Below, one piece after another: positions 16,660 through 26,517 of a DNA stretch of 64,000 nucleotides. The stretch covers positions 2,965,501 through 3,029,500 of the forward strand of contig JADJLG010000001.1 of assembly GCA_016710235.1 (NCBI GenBank), given 5' to 3'. A program made the position numbers and the translations under genes. This stretch comes from Saprospiraceae bacterium. GTDB taxonomy: Bacteria; Bacteroidota; Bacteroidia; Chitinophagales; Saprospiraceae. Numbering within the stretch: position 1 is the first letter of the stretch; each line of letters starts with the position of its first letter. The notes beneath the pieces are model-generated. The model was not told the origin of the DNA and ran no database searches. It was given only the letters and a program-made list of their open reading frames with translations.

Positions 16660-17505
16660 TCAGAGGCTTTTTCTCAAATGCAATATTCTGTCTTTTCCTT
16701 GCAAATCTTTGATGATACTGCCTGAATTATAAACTCTTCTGTCAAACAAACTTTGGATTTCTGAAGCAAAAAACTCGTTGAGTTCTAGAAATAGTTGTGC
16801 TCCTTCCGGAAGAAACAGGCTTGCTTTTTCAGCTATGGTTCTATAAAATGAGATTGCATCTTCGGGAATGGGCGAAAATAGTGCAAGAGTAGGTTCGTGC
16901 TGCAAAACATTTGTCCCCATTTTTTCAAACTCATGCACGCCGATATAAGGAGGATTAGAGATCCACACATCATATCCTCCTAACCCATTAGTCTCTTGCA
17001 AAAAATCTGCTTGGACCCATTCCACCTCAACATTTAAAGTTCTGGAATTCTGAGCTGCTACTTGAAGCGCTTCTGAAGAAATATCCATTCCGGTTACTAT
17101 ATCTTTCATCCTGCTTTTTTTCCAGGATACTGCAAGACAACCACTACCGGTGCCTATATCCAAAACTTTTAAAGATTCTATAGTAGAACTCAATGATCTT
17201 ATAGCATAGTTAAAGAGTTCCTCCGTCTCAGGTCTTGGTATGAGGACGTTTTTGTTTACATAAAACATCCATTGCATAAATGGGGCTTCTCCCAAAATAT
17301 ATTGAATCGGCACATCTTGCTTGATCTGGTCCACGATATGATTCAAAGTTTCATTTATAGCCTGAAAATCTACCTTTGATCGATCCCCAATATTCTGTTT
17401 TTCTAAATAATCACAAATAATATTTGCCACACTTAGCTTCTCCCTCTCATCTTCTATGTACGAAAGTTCATTTAGGCATAATTGGCACAGTTCTTGTTTA
17501 TTCAC
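16660..17505 (-). CDS. prmC: Peptide chain release factor N5-glutamine methyltransferase
   Basis: PrmC (HemK) methylates the Gln of the GGQ loop of release factors with S-adenosylmethionine. The 281-residue protein has the N-terminal helical domain, a VLDIGTGSGCLAVS motif I for SAM and the diagnostic NPPYIG motif in WISNPPYIGVHEF. PIQYILGEAPFMQW and RPETEEL are further family marks. Start at 17505 gives normal length. Confidence 0.93.
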   Translation of the reverse strand: MNKQELCQLCLNELSYIEDEREKLSVANIICDYLEKQNIGDRSKVDFQAINETLNHIVDQIKQDVPIQYILGEAPFMQWMFYVNKNVLIPRPETEELFNYAIRSLSSTIESLKVLDIGTGSGCLAVSWKKSRMKDIVTGMDISSEALQVAAQNSRTLNVEVEWVQADFLQETNGLGGYDVWISNPPYIGVHEFEKMGTNVLQHEPTLALFSPIPEDAISFYRTIAEKASLFLPEGAQLFLELNEFFASEIQSLFDRRVYNSGSIIKDLQGKDRILHLRKSL

Positions 17506-17537
17506 ATATTATAATTTTATTTAATGTATAAGTTGTT

Positions 17538-20072
17538 ATGAATCATTCCATTTTTCAGTCAGGTTTCCGCATTACTTTTTGTATTTGTTTCATTTTGAAT
17601 CTTCAGGTGGGCAACAAATTGATTGCTCAACATCGTGTAGATCCATTTGACATCATGGCAAAAGAGTCTTTTGACAAAATCCCATTGAGAAAACTTGTAA
17701 AGCAAGGTTCAGAAAGAATGATCAATCCTGAATCAAAGACCAGCACCAGCACCGCAAAATTAAACTTTTCAGCATTAAGACAACTATTGCAAAGCTCATC
17801 TCATGCGTGGAAAACAGAACTAAAATTGCCAACCCAAAAATCAAAAAGCGAACTCATCCTCAAAGAATACACCATCATTGATCCTGAAATGAGCGTATTC
17901 GAAGACGATGGTCAGTCGATGCAAAAAATAGAAATTGGTACTTTCAAGACCTACAAAGGTTTTTTGGAGAATGATCCCTACTCTATGGTCAACTTATGCG
18001 TGACCGAAGATGCTATATTTGGCACAATACTATCCTCTTCCGGAAAAAACTTTTCAATTTTTACACAAAGTCTTCCTTCGAGTGAAGAAGCTACACTTGT
18101 CATCTCAGAAGACAAACTTGACAAACTACCGGAGCTGGGATCTATATGTGGCACTGACGATTATAGACATTACATAGAAAGTGAAAATATTTTAAATACA
18201 CGATTGAGAGACAATTGTAAAAAAGTAGGTATCACTATTCGGACAGATTATGATCTGTATCGTTCGATGCGAAGTACTTTTAAGATCACAAGCTACATTT
18301 TCAGTCTTTTCAACAGTGTGCATAGTATATACAGAAAAGAAGATATTCAGTTAAGCATTACAGAAATCATCGTCAACACTGCACCAGATGGCTTCAAACA
18401 TATTTCATCAAATGAAGATTTGGATTATGCAAGAGCAAAATGGCCTAACTATAATGGAAATCTGACTCTTCTGATCAGTGGATTTTCTAAATCGAATGCA
18501 CCCGCATTAGGTGGCGTAGCTTATGTCAACTCACTCTGTTATAAATCCTATTCCTTTGCATTTGCAAACGTAATTGGAAGCTTTTTGAATTACCCAACCT
18601 ATTCATGGGACACATATGTGACGGCACATGAGATTGGCCACGTTCTCGGTTCGAGACATACGCATGCCTGTGTGTGGGGCCCTCAAAAAAACAAAGCATT
18701 GGATAATTGTTACTCTCCTGAAGGCTCTTGCGCCCCGGTAGAGAACTCTTCAACAAAAGGCACTTTGATGAGTTATTGTCATCTTACCGGAAGACCCGGG
18801 ATAGATTTTACCCTAGGACTTGGACAAGAACCTGGTGACGTGATCAGAAACAAAGTGAGATCATCATCCTGTTTGGGTAATTATATCCCAACTGCAAATA
18901 CTTTGGTGACTGCAAACACAGAAGTATATGCCAACCTCGAATGCACTGATGGCTCATATACTCATTACTACTTTGATAATAATACAATAGAAGTGTCAGA
19001 CGATATACTCATAGCTTCCATTGCAAAAAATAGCCAGAACATAGGATCTGTCACAGATGGAAGTTTAATCGTTATGTCAGCTACTACCTTGCAATACGGT
19101 TCAAAGTACGGCACTTCTATACAGGCTTCATATTGTCCAATAAACATGGCAATGAACGTGATCAACAAGTATTGGCAAGTGAATTCCAAATATATTTTAA
19201 ACAAACCCATCTCTGTTAAAATAGCATTTAACAAACAGGATTTTGCAGACTTACAAGGTATTAAACCTGATTTAAAAGAAGATGAGTTAAAGCTTTTTAC
19301 CTTGCAATCACCTGCTTTGGTAGATCCGGCCAGCAATCATGCAAACTCAACTCCTGTTCTTTTTACCGAATACCAATATTCGAAATCATCCGCAACCTCA
19401 AAAATGTGGAAATACAATATGGTCAGTGACAATCAGATCACCGGTGAATTTTCTATGAGTAAATCTGGTGGAATAGGCATTGGATTTTGGGGAAAACCAC
19501 TTCCAGCATTTCAACAATTTAATAGTCTTGAAGCAACAAAAACCAGCACTTCAAATAGACTAACCATCAAAAGTACTCACGACAATACAACAAAAAGGTT
19601 TGTCATAGAACGATCCATCGATGGATTCAATTTTGATTCAATTTCTTTCGTTTTTGCAAGCTCGAGCCCTGTATATTCCACAAAAACCTACTACTGTTCA
19701 GATTTTAGACTTTCTGCATTTGAAGTGTACTATCGTATCAAAGCCGTTCAAGCAAATGGAAGATTTGAATATTCAAAGATTATTTCTCTGAGCAGTTCTT
19801 ACAACTCCAATTCGACTGCAATCCTGTATCCAAATCCAAACAGGGGAACAGAGGCAGTTTTGGAATATTCCAGTACAGCAGCTAAGAAAGCATTGATAGA
19901 AATCACAGATTACATGGGAACTAAGCTCAGATATATAGAATATAATGTTAGTATAGGCAAGAATTACATTGCATTTCCCTTAGAAAATTTTAGTGAAGGA
20001 GTGTATTATGTCAACATCATCAACGAAACTCCTAATATCCAGCTCAAGTTTATCGTAGATAGAGGATTATGA
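17538..20072 (+). CDS. Secreted reprolysin-like zinc metalloprotease with T9SS sorting domain
   Basis: A signal peptide (hydrophobic stretch ending near NKLIAQ, about residue 31) leads a propeptide-like region of about 200 residues. The catalytic domain has the zinc motif HEIGHVLGSRH at about residue 363 and a Met-turn-like TLMSYCHL, as in M12B-type enzymes, with several cysteines for disulfides. Two beta-sandwich-like regions follow, and the last 80 residues (ILYPNPNRGTEAVLEY, then GVYYVNI) form a type A T9SS sorting domain. The protein should therefore be exported and attached to the cell surface or released. It overlaps cdd by 4 bases, an unusual pairing that may only reflect compact packing. 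Confidence 0.88.
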   Translation: MNHSIFQSGFRITFCICFILNLQVGNKLIAQHRVDPFDIMAKESFDKIPLRKLVKQGSERMINPESKTSTSTAKLNFSALRQLLQSSSHAWKTELKLPTQKSKSELILKEYTIIDPEMSVFEDDGQSMQKIEIGTFKTYKGFLENDPYSMVNLCVTEDAIFGTILSSSGKNFSIFTQSLPSSEEATLVISEDKLDKLPELGSICGTDDYRHYIESENILNTRLRDNCKKVGITIRTDYDLYRSMRSTFKITSYIFSLFNSVHSIYRKEDIQLSITEIIVNTAPDGFKHISSNEDLDYARAKWPNYNGNLTLLISGFSKSNAPALGGVAYVNSLCYKSYSFAFANVIGSFLNYPTYSWDTYVTAHEIGHVLGSRHTHACVWGPQKNKALDNCYSPEGSCAPVENSSTKGTLMSYCHLTGRPGIDFTLGLGQEPGDVIRNKVRSSSCLGNYIPTANTLVTANTEVYANLECTDGSYTHYYFDNNTIEVSDDILIASIAKNSQNIGSVTDGSLIVMSATTLQYGSKYGTSIQASYCPINMAMNVINKYWQVNSKYILNKPISVKIAFNKQDFADLQGIKPDLKEDELKLFTLQSPALVDPASNHANSTPVLFTEYQYSKSSATSKMWKYNMVSDNQITGEFSMSKSGGIGIGFWGKPLPAFQQFNSLEATKTSTSNRLTIKSTHDNTTKRFVIERSIDGFNFDSISFVFASSSPVYSTKTYYCSDFRLSAFEVYYRIKAVQANGRFEYSKIISLSSSYNSNSTAILYPNPNRGTEAVLEYSSTAAKKALIEITDYMGTKLRYIEYNVSIGKNYIAFPLENFSEGVYYVNIINETPNIQLKFIVDRGL

Positions 20073-20560
20073 ACAATCAACTCCATTCATTTACATTTTC
20101 TTCCTTCGAAAGAGGAGAACAGTTGCCTGATGAGTTGATCAAATTACTGCGAGAAGCTTCACAAGCTGCAGGAAAGGCATATGCTCCGTATAGTCAGTTT
20201 CATGTAGGCGCTGCATTGGAATTGGTTGATGGAACGATCATCCATGGCTGCAATCAGGAAAATGCTTCCTATCCTTGCGGAATATGTGCTGAAAGAGCAG
20301 CACTTTATGCCTATGGAAATAAGACAGATAAAAGTCCTATAAAAAGAATCGCAATTACAGTGATTAACCAGAATTTTACAGCACATCATGCTCCAACTCC
20401 TTGTGGATTGTGCAGGCAGGTGCTCGGAGAATTCGAAATGAAAAATAAGGCCCAAATTCAACTGATTTTGGGCACAGAATACGGAAAAACGCTTGTTTTT
20501 GAATCTGTCTCAGACCTCCTACCTTTTGCTTTCGAACCGGAATTCCTACTCAATCAATGA
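20069..20560 (+). CDS. cdd: Cytidine deaminase
   Basis: The enzyme deaminates cytidine and deoxycytidine in pyrimidine salvage. The 163-residue homotetrameric-type protein has YAPYSQFHVGAALE, the catalytic CAERAAL motif (Cys-Ala-Glu) and the second zinc motif PCGLCRQVLGEF. The ATG overlaps the protease stop by 4 bases (atga). Confidence 0.93.
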   Translation: MNNQLHSFTFSSFERGEQLPDELIKLLREASQAAGKAYAPYSQFHVGAALELVDGTIIHGCNQENASYPCGICAERAALYAYGNKTDKSPIKRIAITVINQNFTAHHAPTPCGLCRQVLGEFEMKNKAQIQLILGTEYGKTLVFESVSDLLPFAFEPEFLLNQ

Positions 20561-20577
20561 AACAATAGGGCAAGACA

Positions 20578-21330
20578 TCACTGAGAACGACTTACATGAT
20601 TTCTTGCATTTTCCAGATCTTCAGCTGTATCTATTCCAAAATTTTGGAAAGAAGTCTCAATACCAAAAATACTTCGACCATTTTCCAGCCATCGCAACTG
20701 CTCCAGAGATTCTGCCTTCTCCAATGAACTCACCGATAATTTGCTTATAGATTGCAAAACTTCAGATGTATAAGCATATATACCTATATGTTTATAAAAA
20801 ACATGTGTTTCCATCCAATGTTCTTGTCCTGATGACCGGATATAAGGAATTGGGTGTCGGCTGAAATACAAAATTCTACCGTTTTCAGCTTTACACAATT
20901 TGACAACAGCTGGTGAAAAGAGATCTTCTGCGCGTTCTATTTTCTTAAATAAAGTTGCCAGGTCTGCATTTTTTTCAATCATTCCTTCTATTAACGAATC
21001 TATTTGCGAAGGCTCTATAAATGGTTCATCTCCCTGTATGTTGATAACATAATCAGCAGTATGCGCCACATTGACCTCAGCACATCTATCTGTTCCACTT
21101 TGATGATTGGCTGAAGTCATCATCGCTTCCGCGCCAAATGCAGTGACATGGTCGATTACTTCTTGAGAATCAGTGGCAATGATTACCTTCGAGATGGTGT
21201 GTGCCTGTTTGACTTGTCGCCATACACGCTCTACCATACTCTTACCCCCAATATCGAGCAATACTTTGCCTGGCAATCTACTGCTCCCCAACCTCGCTGG
21301 AATCACAGCTAATACTTCCGGATTTTTCAT
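20578..21330 (-). CDS. kdsB: 3-deoxy-manno-octulosonate cytidylyltransferase
   Basis: KdsB makes CMP-Kdo for lipopolysaccharide. The 250-residue protein has the nucleotidyltransferase start VIPARLGSSRLPGKVLLDI, NIQGDEPFIEP for metal and sugar binding, YFSRHPIPYIR, HIGIYAYTSEVL and LEQLRWLENG, all typical. It points towards cdd and ends 17 bases from it. Confidence 0.95.
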   Translation of the reverse strand: MKNPEVLAVIPARLGSSRLPGKVLLDIGGKSMVERVWRQVKQAHTISKVIIATDSQEVIDHVTAFGAEAMMTSANHQSGTDRCAEVNVAHTADYVINIQGDEPFIEPSQIDSLIEGMIEKNADLATLFKKIERAEDLFSPAVVKLCKAENGRILYFSRHPIPYIRSSGQEHWMETHVFYKHIGIYAYTSEVLQSISKLSVSSLEKAESLEQLRWLENGRSIFGIETSFQNFGIDTAEDLENARNHVSRSQ

Positions 21331-21352
21331 AACACATTAAAATAATAATTCA

Positions 21353-21360
21353 TATATTTG
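21353..21360 (+). promoter_or_regulatory. Bacteroidota -7 element (TATATTTG) before the LysM/RlpA gene
   Basis: TATATTTG matches TAnnTTTG and ends 26 bases before the ATG at 21387. No clear TTG at the usual distance upstream. Confidence 0.4.
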
Positions 21361-21386
21361 CGTCTAATTATCAGACGAATAGAATA

Positions 21387-22190
21387 ATGGGAAAGTTACT
21401 TTTCATTTCCACTTGCCTTGGCCTAATCGCCGCAGCTGTTACTCGCACCTATGCTGCTGACAGTCTTTGGGTAAAAATAACGCCTTCTGGCCGTCCGATG
21501 TACTCTCATACTTTAATAAAAAATCAGACCATTTACTCAATCAGTAATTACTATGGTATTGATTTAAAGGATGTGATAGACGCCAATCCGCAAATTGAAG
21601 CAAAATTTATTCAGGAAGGAAGCCAAGTCATGATTCCTTTACAAATGTCATCATTGACCGAAGAGGAACAAGGAGTTGGACAAGCCATTTTTTACGAAAT
21701 TCAAAAAGGGGATAATCTATTCGATTTAAGCACTAGAAAATTCGGCATTTCGAAAGAGCATATTCAACGATTGAACCCAAGTATAAAATCAGGCTTGAAG
21801 CCCGGCACGTCATTGTTCCTGGGATATCTTGCAATACCTGAAGCTGAGCTAAACAACAGCATCGAAACAGTATCGGACTCCGTTCAAACTCAAGTAGGCT
21901 ATGAAGCACCGCAATATTCATTCGACAGGTTGGACAGAGGAGTTGCTTATTGGGAGAAGAACTATCATGACAATGGAAGATTTTACGTCCTTCATTCCAA
22001 AGCAAAAATCAATAGTATCATTGAAGTCAGCAATCCCATAGCAGGTCGAAAAGTCTATGCAAAAGTCATCGGTAGAATACCTATGTCCTATCCATCTGAT
22101 GCCAAAGTAATTGTGACAAATGAAGTCGCAAAAGAACTCAAAGTGATAGACAGTAGATTTTTTGTCTACGTTCAATACAGAAAAAAATAA
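21387..22190 (+). CDS. Secreted LysM protein with RlpA-like C-terminal domain
   Basis: A signal peptide (ends near TYAADS, about residue 25) precedes two LysM-like peptidoglycan-binding repeats: residues about 45-85 (TIYSISNYYGIDLKDVIDAN) and 115-150 (YEIQKGDNLFDLSTRKFGIS). The C-terminal about 90 residues (YVLHSKAKINSIIEVSNP, GRKVYAKVIGRIP) resemble the double-psi beta-barrel of RlpA-type proteins. Whether the barrel keeps lytic transglycosylase activity is not clear; the usual Asp/His pair is not obvious. It probably acts on the cell wall in the periplasm. Confidence 0.75.
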   Translation: MGKLLFISTCLGLIAAAVTRTYAADSLWVKITPSGRPMYSHTLIKNQTIYSISNYYGIDLKDVIDANPQIEAKFIQEGSQVMIPLQMSSLTEEEQGVGQAIFYEIQKGDNLFDLSTRKFGISKEHIQRLNPSIKSGLKPGTSLFLGYLAIPEAELNNSIETVSDSVQTQVGYEAPQYSFDRLDRGVAYWEKNYHDNGRFYVLHSKAKINSIIEVSNPIAGRKVYAKVIGRIPMSYPSDAKVIVTNEVAKELKVIDSRFFVYVQYRKK

Positions 22191-22329
22191 ATTTCTACAA
22201 TGGGTGATAAGCTCGCTTATTGTCTCAATAATTTCAATTTATTGAGCTTGATTCAGTAAATTATTGTTGAGTTGTATGGGCCGTTTTTATATTCACTAAA
22301 TCAAATTAGCTTTCCTATTTTTTAGGCAT

Positions 22330-22366
22330 AAAAAAAAGAGAGCCATAATTACGACCCTCTTTTTTA
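22330..22366. terminator. Probable bidirectional terminator between convergent LysM genes
   Basis: A run of seven A then gagag faces ccctc and six T, giving an A/T-flanked stem of about 8 bp with an 11-14 base loop. It lies between genes that converge on it. Confidence 0.5.
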
Positions 22367-22387
22367 GATTTTTATCCTAAATGAAAA

Positions 22388-22768
22388 TTACACATTAGGA
22401 ATTGTCAATTCCTGTCCTGGATGAATCACATCCGGATCTTTTAATACATCTCTGTTGGCTTCAAAGATGTGTTTGTATTTCATCGGATCTTTGTAATAAT
22501 GCTTTGCAATCAAGCTGAGGCTCTCGCCTTTTGCAACAGTATGACGGGTATAATAATCTGTAATCGCAACACTGATGTCAGCGACCAAATCAGAAGGATT
22601 GCTTCCTCCTACAGATTTAATTTCATCCCAAAGTCTGTCTTTGTCATATTGTGTTTTTGCTGTTCCCCAAATGCGCAAAACCCCATCCGCTTCTTGTACA
22701 TTTCCATTTTGTACATCAAGTTCCTGGCCAAGATTAAGGACGGAACGATACTTGTCTTGTAAGCTCAT
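22388..22768 (-). CDS. Small LysM protein, Kbp/YgaU-like
   Basis: The 126-residue protein has no signal peptide. Residues about 5-75 resemble a BON-type alpha/beta domain (KYRSVLNLGQEL, VLRIWGTAKTQYDKDRLWDE) and the C-terminal 50 residues are a LysM repeat (HTVAKGESLSLIAKHYYKD, then VIHPGQELTIP). This layout matches the cytosolic K+-binding protein Kbp (YgaU) of E. coli. The role in Bacteroidota is not established; some small LysM proteins work in phage-tail-like systems, but none is near. Confidence 0.72.
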   Translation of the reverse strand: MSLQDKYRSVLNLGQELDVQNGNVQEADGVLRIWGTAKTQYDKDRLWDEIKSVGGSNPSDLVADISVAITDYYTRHTVAKGESLSLIAKHYYKDPMKYKHIFEANRDVLKDPDVIHPGQELTIPNV

Positions 22769-22886
22769 TATTCAAATTTTTATTGTGAAAAATGCCTATA
22801 TAACGTACTATAGAAAATAATAGTTCACATGGTCGGTTGTTTTTAAAGAGAAGAACTCTTTTATATCTTCAATCAATCTCTACTTC

Positions 22887-23657
22887 TTAGAGCCCGTTTA
22901 ATTTTGCCTCATTCCACAAAGCATCCATTTCTACCAAAGTCATATCTTGTAATGGCTTTGATGCATTAGATTCCATAAAATTAAATCTTCGAATGAATTT
23001 AGCATTCGTTTTTTGAAGACTTTGCTCCGGATCTATCCCTAAAAATCGTGCATAATTGATGAGCGCAAAAACTACATCGCCCCATTCATCTTCCAGTTTT
23101 ACTTGCGACGCCTGGCTATTTTTAGCAGATTGGAGTTCTTCCAATTCCTCCTCTACTTTTATCCAAACTTGATCGATTTGATCCCATTCGAATCCTACCT
23201 GTGCTGCTTTCTCCTGCAGACGCCAGGATTTAATAATAGCAGGCAATGAATTGGGGACACCGCTCAACAAAGATTTTCCACTTTGCTTCATCTTGATTTC
23301 CTCCCAATTTTTTCTCACTTCCTTTTCGTCAGCGACCTTGACTTCTCCATATATATGCGGATGCCTCTGCTTCAGTTTGTCAATCAAACTTTCGATTACA
23401 TTCGTCATCGAAAATAGATTGGTTTCTGAAGCCAATCTTGTATAGAACAAGAGATGAAGCATTACGTCACCAATCTCTTCTTTGATTTGCCTCGAATCTC
23501 CTTCAGAGATAGCATCTAGAAGTTCATGAACCTCTTCTATAGTAAGATTGTGAAGACTTTGCCAAGTTTGTTTCTGATCCCAGGGACATTTTTCCCTCAA
23601 ATCATCCATCACAGAAAGCAGCTCCCTAAACTTTTCTTTCGCCAAATCATGGCTCAT
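22887..23657 (-). CDS. mazG: Nucleoside triphosphate pyrophosphohydrolase MazG
   Basis: MazG hydrolyses non-canonical or excess NTPs to NMP and PPi. The 256-residue protein has two MazG domains: CPWDQKQTWQSLHNL with the EEVHEL and EEIGDVMLH metal sites in the first, and KVEEELEEL with EDEWGDVVFAL in the second. Length and order are those of the E. coli-type enzyme. It overlaps the end of ribA by 4 bases, so the two are co-transcribed. Confidence 0.93.
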   Translation of the reverse strand: MSHDLAKEKFRELLSVMDDLREKCPWDQKQTWQSLHNLTIEEVHELLDAISEGDSRQIKEEIGDVMLHLLFYTRLASETNLFSMTNVIESLIDKLKQRHPHIYGEVKVADEKEVRKNWEEIKMKQSGKSLLSGVPNSLPAIIKSWRLQEKAAQVGFEWDQIDQVWIKVEEELEELQSAKNSQASQVKLEDEWGDVVFALINYARFLGIDPEQSLQKTNAKFIRRFNFMESNASKPLQDMTLVEMDALWNEAKLNGL

Positions 23658-24259
23658 TTGCCAACGTTTTTAAGATAATGACCCATTTTGAACTTCTTTG
23701 TATGGAGATAATCTGAGTTATACTCATCAAGTGGTTTTTCTATATGGATGTGTTCCACAACTTGAATCCCGGCATCCTGAATTGATTTGAATTTTTGTGG
23801 GTTGTTGGAAATCAGATTGAGTTTTGAAACTTCAAAATATTTTAATATTTCGATAGCTTCACCATAAGATCTCAGGTCAGCTTGATGCCCTAAGCTCAGG
23901 TTAGCTTCTACACTATCTTGTCCTTGTTCCTGCAGCTTGTATGCTTTGATTTTCTCATTGATACCTATACCACGACCCTCTTGCCTGAGGTAAATCAACA
24001 ATCCTCCATGATTATCAATCATCTCCAATGATGAAATCAATTGAAATCTACAATCACATCTTAACGAGCCAAACACATCCCCAGTCATACATTCAGAGTG
24101 TAGTCGAACATATGGTGTTTTAATACTGTGAGGATCAAAGCTTTCTGAGAGGAGTACCAGATTTGGTTCAATGTGTTCCTGAGAGGGGAAACTGTATATT
24201 TGAAATCTACCAAATTCACTGGGTAGATTTGCAAAAATGACTTGACGGCTAGATTTCAA
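23654..24259 (-). CDS. ribA: GTP cyclohydrolase II
   Basis: RibA opens GTP in the first step of riboflavin synthesis. The 201-residue single-domain protein has the zinc Cys cluster ECMTGDVFGSLRCDC, the catalytic RQEGRGIG motif and the C-terminal SNNPQKF. It lacks the fused DHBP synthase domain present in many Bacteroidota, so a separate ribB or a second ribBA may exist elsewhere. Overlap with mazG by ATGA. Confidence 0.92.
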   Translation of the reverse strand: MKSSRQVIFANLPSEFGRFQIYSFPSQEHIEPNLVLLSESFDPHSIKTPYVRLHSECMTGDVFGSLRCDCRFQLISSLEMIDNHGGLLIYLRQEGRGIGINEKIKAYKLQEQGQDSVEANLSLGHQADLRSYGEAIEILKYFEVSKLNLISNNPQKFKSIQDAGIQVVEHIHIEKPLDEYNSDYLHTKKFKMGHYLKNVGK

Positions 24260-24593
24260 ATCCTTGCTTTATTTATCTACTATATTTACCAAAAACAACG
24301 GTTCCGGGGTAATGTTGGAGTTGAGTTTTGGTTTTTAGGCAACATTAACTCATCTTAGAGTCGATCCATTTTGTTGCCAGATCTGAAATGCTATACTGGT
24401 TAAAATAATAGCACATACAATGCTTGCTAATAACATGTACTGGTTGGTTTCGTGAACTTGATTTGAACCCACAATATCGGGAGCAACTGGGTATCAATCC
24501 AAATTTTTTCCAACTTTTTTCAGTGAAAACCATTAAAAAAATCATTCAAATTATCTCCAACAGCTTTTCGGATGTCTACTAACAGCGTCTTTA
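24260..24593. other. Gap between ribA and the aminopeptidase gene
   Basis: AT-rich spacer of 334 bases. The only coding hint is a short membrane-helix frame at 24350-24472, listed separately. An overlapping 66-codon frame on the same strand has no protein-like features. Confidence 0.4.
24350..24472 (-). CDS. Possible tiny membrane protein or gene remnant
   Basis: From a GTG at 24472 the - strand reads 40 residues with one strong hydrophobic helix (YMLLASIVCAIILTSIAF) and the end QIWQQNGSTLR. The composition is protein-like, but there is no ATG start for the whole and no family is known to me. It may be the tail of a decayed gene. Confidence 0.25.
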   Translation of the reverse strand: MGSNQVHETNQYMLLASIVCAIILTSIAFQIWQQNGSTLR

Positions 24594-26462
24594 TTACTTT
24601 TCTTGAGGTTTTGCAGGAAATGGATAATGGTTATTATCTGATACTATATCAGGGACCTCTCCTTTTGCATCCAGAGTTAGATTAGCGATTTGCTCTTTAT
24701 TAAAAGGCAAGTTGAATTTATATTCAGTGCTTACCCAGTGCCAAGGTTCCAGGGTACGTGCATTAGAGACTGGCTCAAATGTTTTGTATCCACGCTGCAA
24801 GTCTAAGGGTATGTAATATAATATCCTTTTGCCGTCAGTGAGTGTCACTTCAAGTTCTACAGGTAGTGGAAAAATATGCATTCTGGACAATTTAACCATA
24901 GTTTGTTTCCCTTCAGAAGTCACCTCCGATATTGCATAATCGATGGGAAATACAGTATTGACCCAATAATCTCTAAACCAATCCAACTCCATGTTTGATG
25001 ACTTTTCCATCACTCTAAAAAAGTCATCCGAACTCGGATGTTTGAAACTCCACAGTTTATAATAGTTCAACATTCCTTGATCAAAAGCATTTGTCCCTAT
25101 AATATACCGCAGCATCACGAGTGTCAACGCACCTTTTGTGTATGCTGCTCGTCCATAAGCTCTATTGCTGAGAAAATGGTCTCCATGTGTAGTCAGAGCT
25201 TCTTCTTGACCTGTGAGTACAAATTTTACCCATTCGCTGATCGTTTCTTGAAATGGATTGACAACTAAATGCAACCCGGGAAAAATCCCTAACCCTTTAA
25301 GGTAATTCATCGTTTCTGTCTCAGCAAATGAAGTAAATCCCTCATCCATCCAGGGATATTTAAGCTCATTGGTAGCCATCATCATTTGAAACCAACTATG
25401 CATCAGTTCATGAATTGAAACCCCCACAAGACTGATCAATGGTCTATTTCCGGTAATCAATGTAGAAAGAGGATATTCCATTCCTCCGTCACCACCCTGG
25501 ATAAATGCATATTTCTTGTAAGGATAAAGCCCATAATGTGATTCAATGAATCCGAGTGCGGTATCGATGATACCAGCCAATCGTTCCCAGTCCCTTTGAT
25601 AGGTATTGTCCTTCAGGTAAAAACAGTGGAGGTCGATCCCATGCCTTGCATGGTAAACGGTCTCTCTATAATCAGTATCTGCCGCCCAGGCAAAATCATG
25701 CACAGAAGGCGCAAAAAACTTCCAGGTTTTCTTTTTAGCTTTTCCAGACTTGCTTTTGTCATTACAACTGACCTCAGTTGAATTGGTTTGATAAGCTCCA
25801 CATGCTATACAATATTCACTATCTATTGTAATGTCAACATGGTAATCTCCCCAATTACTGTAAAACTCTCTGCCTATATAAGGATCGGGATGCCAGCCTT
25901 CAGCATCATACATACACAACTTAGGGTACCACTGCGTCATGGAATAATCAACCCCTTCTGAATTGAACCTGCCTGTTCGTCTTATCTGCAAGGGAACTTG
26001 CGCATCATAAATGATATCAATCTCAATTGAATCTAAAGGCAATAATGACTGCGACAACGGTAGTTCGAGAATAGTTCCAGTCACTTTATATTCAGCTTTG
26101 GTCGATCGCACCTTGATTGCTTTTATGTTCTGATATCCTATCTCATCGGGATTCAATTGTGAAATTCTGTCCTTTATTCGCTTATCCGGATCAACTATCC
26201 ATTGAGACCTTAAATCCATGTCACTACCCGGCTGAAATGCATTATAGAACAGATGAAAAAACAACCTGGTAAGCGTATCCGGACTATTGTTGTAATAATT
26301 GATGGATTCGGCTGCCTCAAATCTGTGTTTTTTGACATCAAATTCTACGGAAATATCGTAATCGGCTCTTTGCTGCCATTCATTACATTGAGCGAATACT
26401 TTGTTTGTACTTATATGTACCAACCCAGCTAATATTATAATAGTAATTCTTTCTAGCATCAA
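24594..26462 (-). CDS. M1-family (gluzincin) aminopeptidase, secreted
   Basis: A signal peptide (IIILAGLVHIS...FAQ, about 24 residues) precedes an M1-type fold. The zinc motif is HELMHSWF with the third ligand Glu in WMDEGFTSFAE, 18-19 residues later, and the exopeptidase-type substrate loop is GGMEYPLSTL. Length of 622 residues fits the short Bacteroidota M1 peptidases that lack the ERAP-like C-terminal domain. It likely trims peptides in the periplasm or outside the cell. No T9SS sorting domain is seen. Confidence 0.9.
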   Translation of the reverse strand: MMLERITIIILAGLVHISTNKVFAQCNEWQQRADYDISVEFDVKKHRFEAAESINYYNNSPDTLTRLFFHLFYNAFQPGSDMDLRSQWIVDPDKRIKDRISQLNPDEIGYQNIKAIKVRSTKAEYKVTGTILELPLSQSLLPLDSIEIDIIYDAQVPLQIRRTGRFNSEGVDYSMTQWYPKLCMYDAEGWHPDPYIGREFYSNWGDYHVDITIDSEYCIACGAYQTNSTEVSCNDKSKSGKAKKKTWKFFAPSVHDFAWAADTDYRETVYHARHGIDLHCFYLKDNTYQRDWERLAGIIDTALGFIESHYGLYPYKKYAFIQGGDGGMEYPLSTLITGNRPLISLVGVSIHELMHSWFQMMMATNELKYPWMDEGFTSFAETETMNYLKGLGIFPGLHLVVNPFQETISEWVKFVLTGQEEALTTHGDHFLSNRAYGRAAYTKGALTLVMLRYIIGTNAFDQGMLNYYKLWSFKHPSSDDFFRVMEKSSNMELDWFRDYWVNTVFPIDYAISEVTSEGKQTMVKLSRMHIFPLPVELEVTLTDGKRILYYIPLDLQRGYKTFEPVSNARTLEPWHWVSTEYKFNLPFNKEQIANLTLDAKGEVPDIVSDNNHYPFPAKPQEK

Positions 26463-26517
26463 AATAATTTAATTTTTAAACGAAAAACAAACTTGATCAA
26501 TACAATATAGACTATCA

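Noticed and set aside
24345..24545. A 66-codon frame between ribA and the aminopeptidase
   Set aside because: Composition does not look like protein; the other frame with a membrane helix is the better, still weak, candidate.
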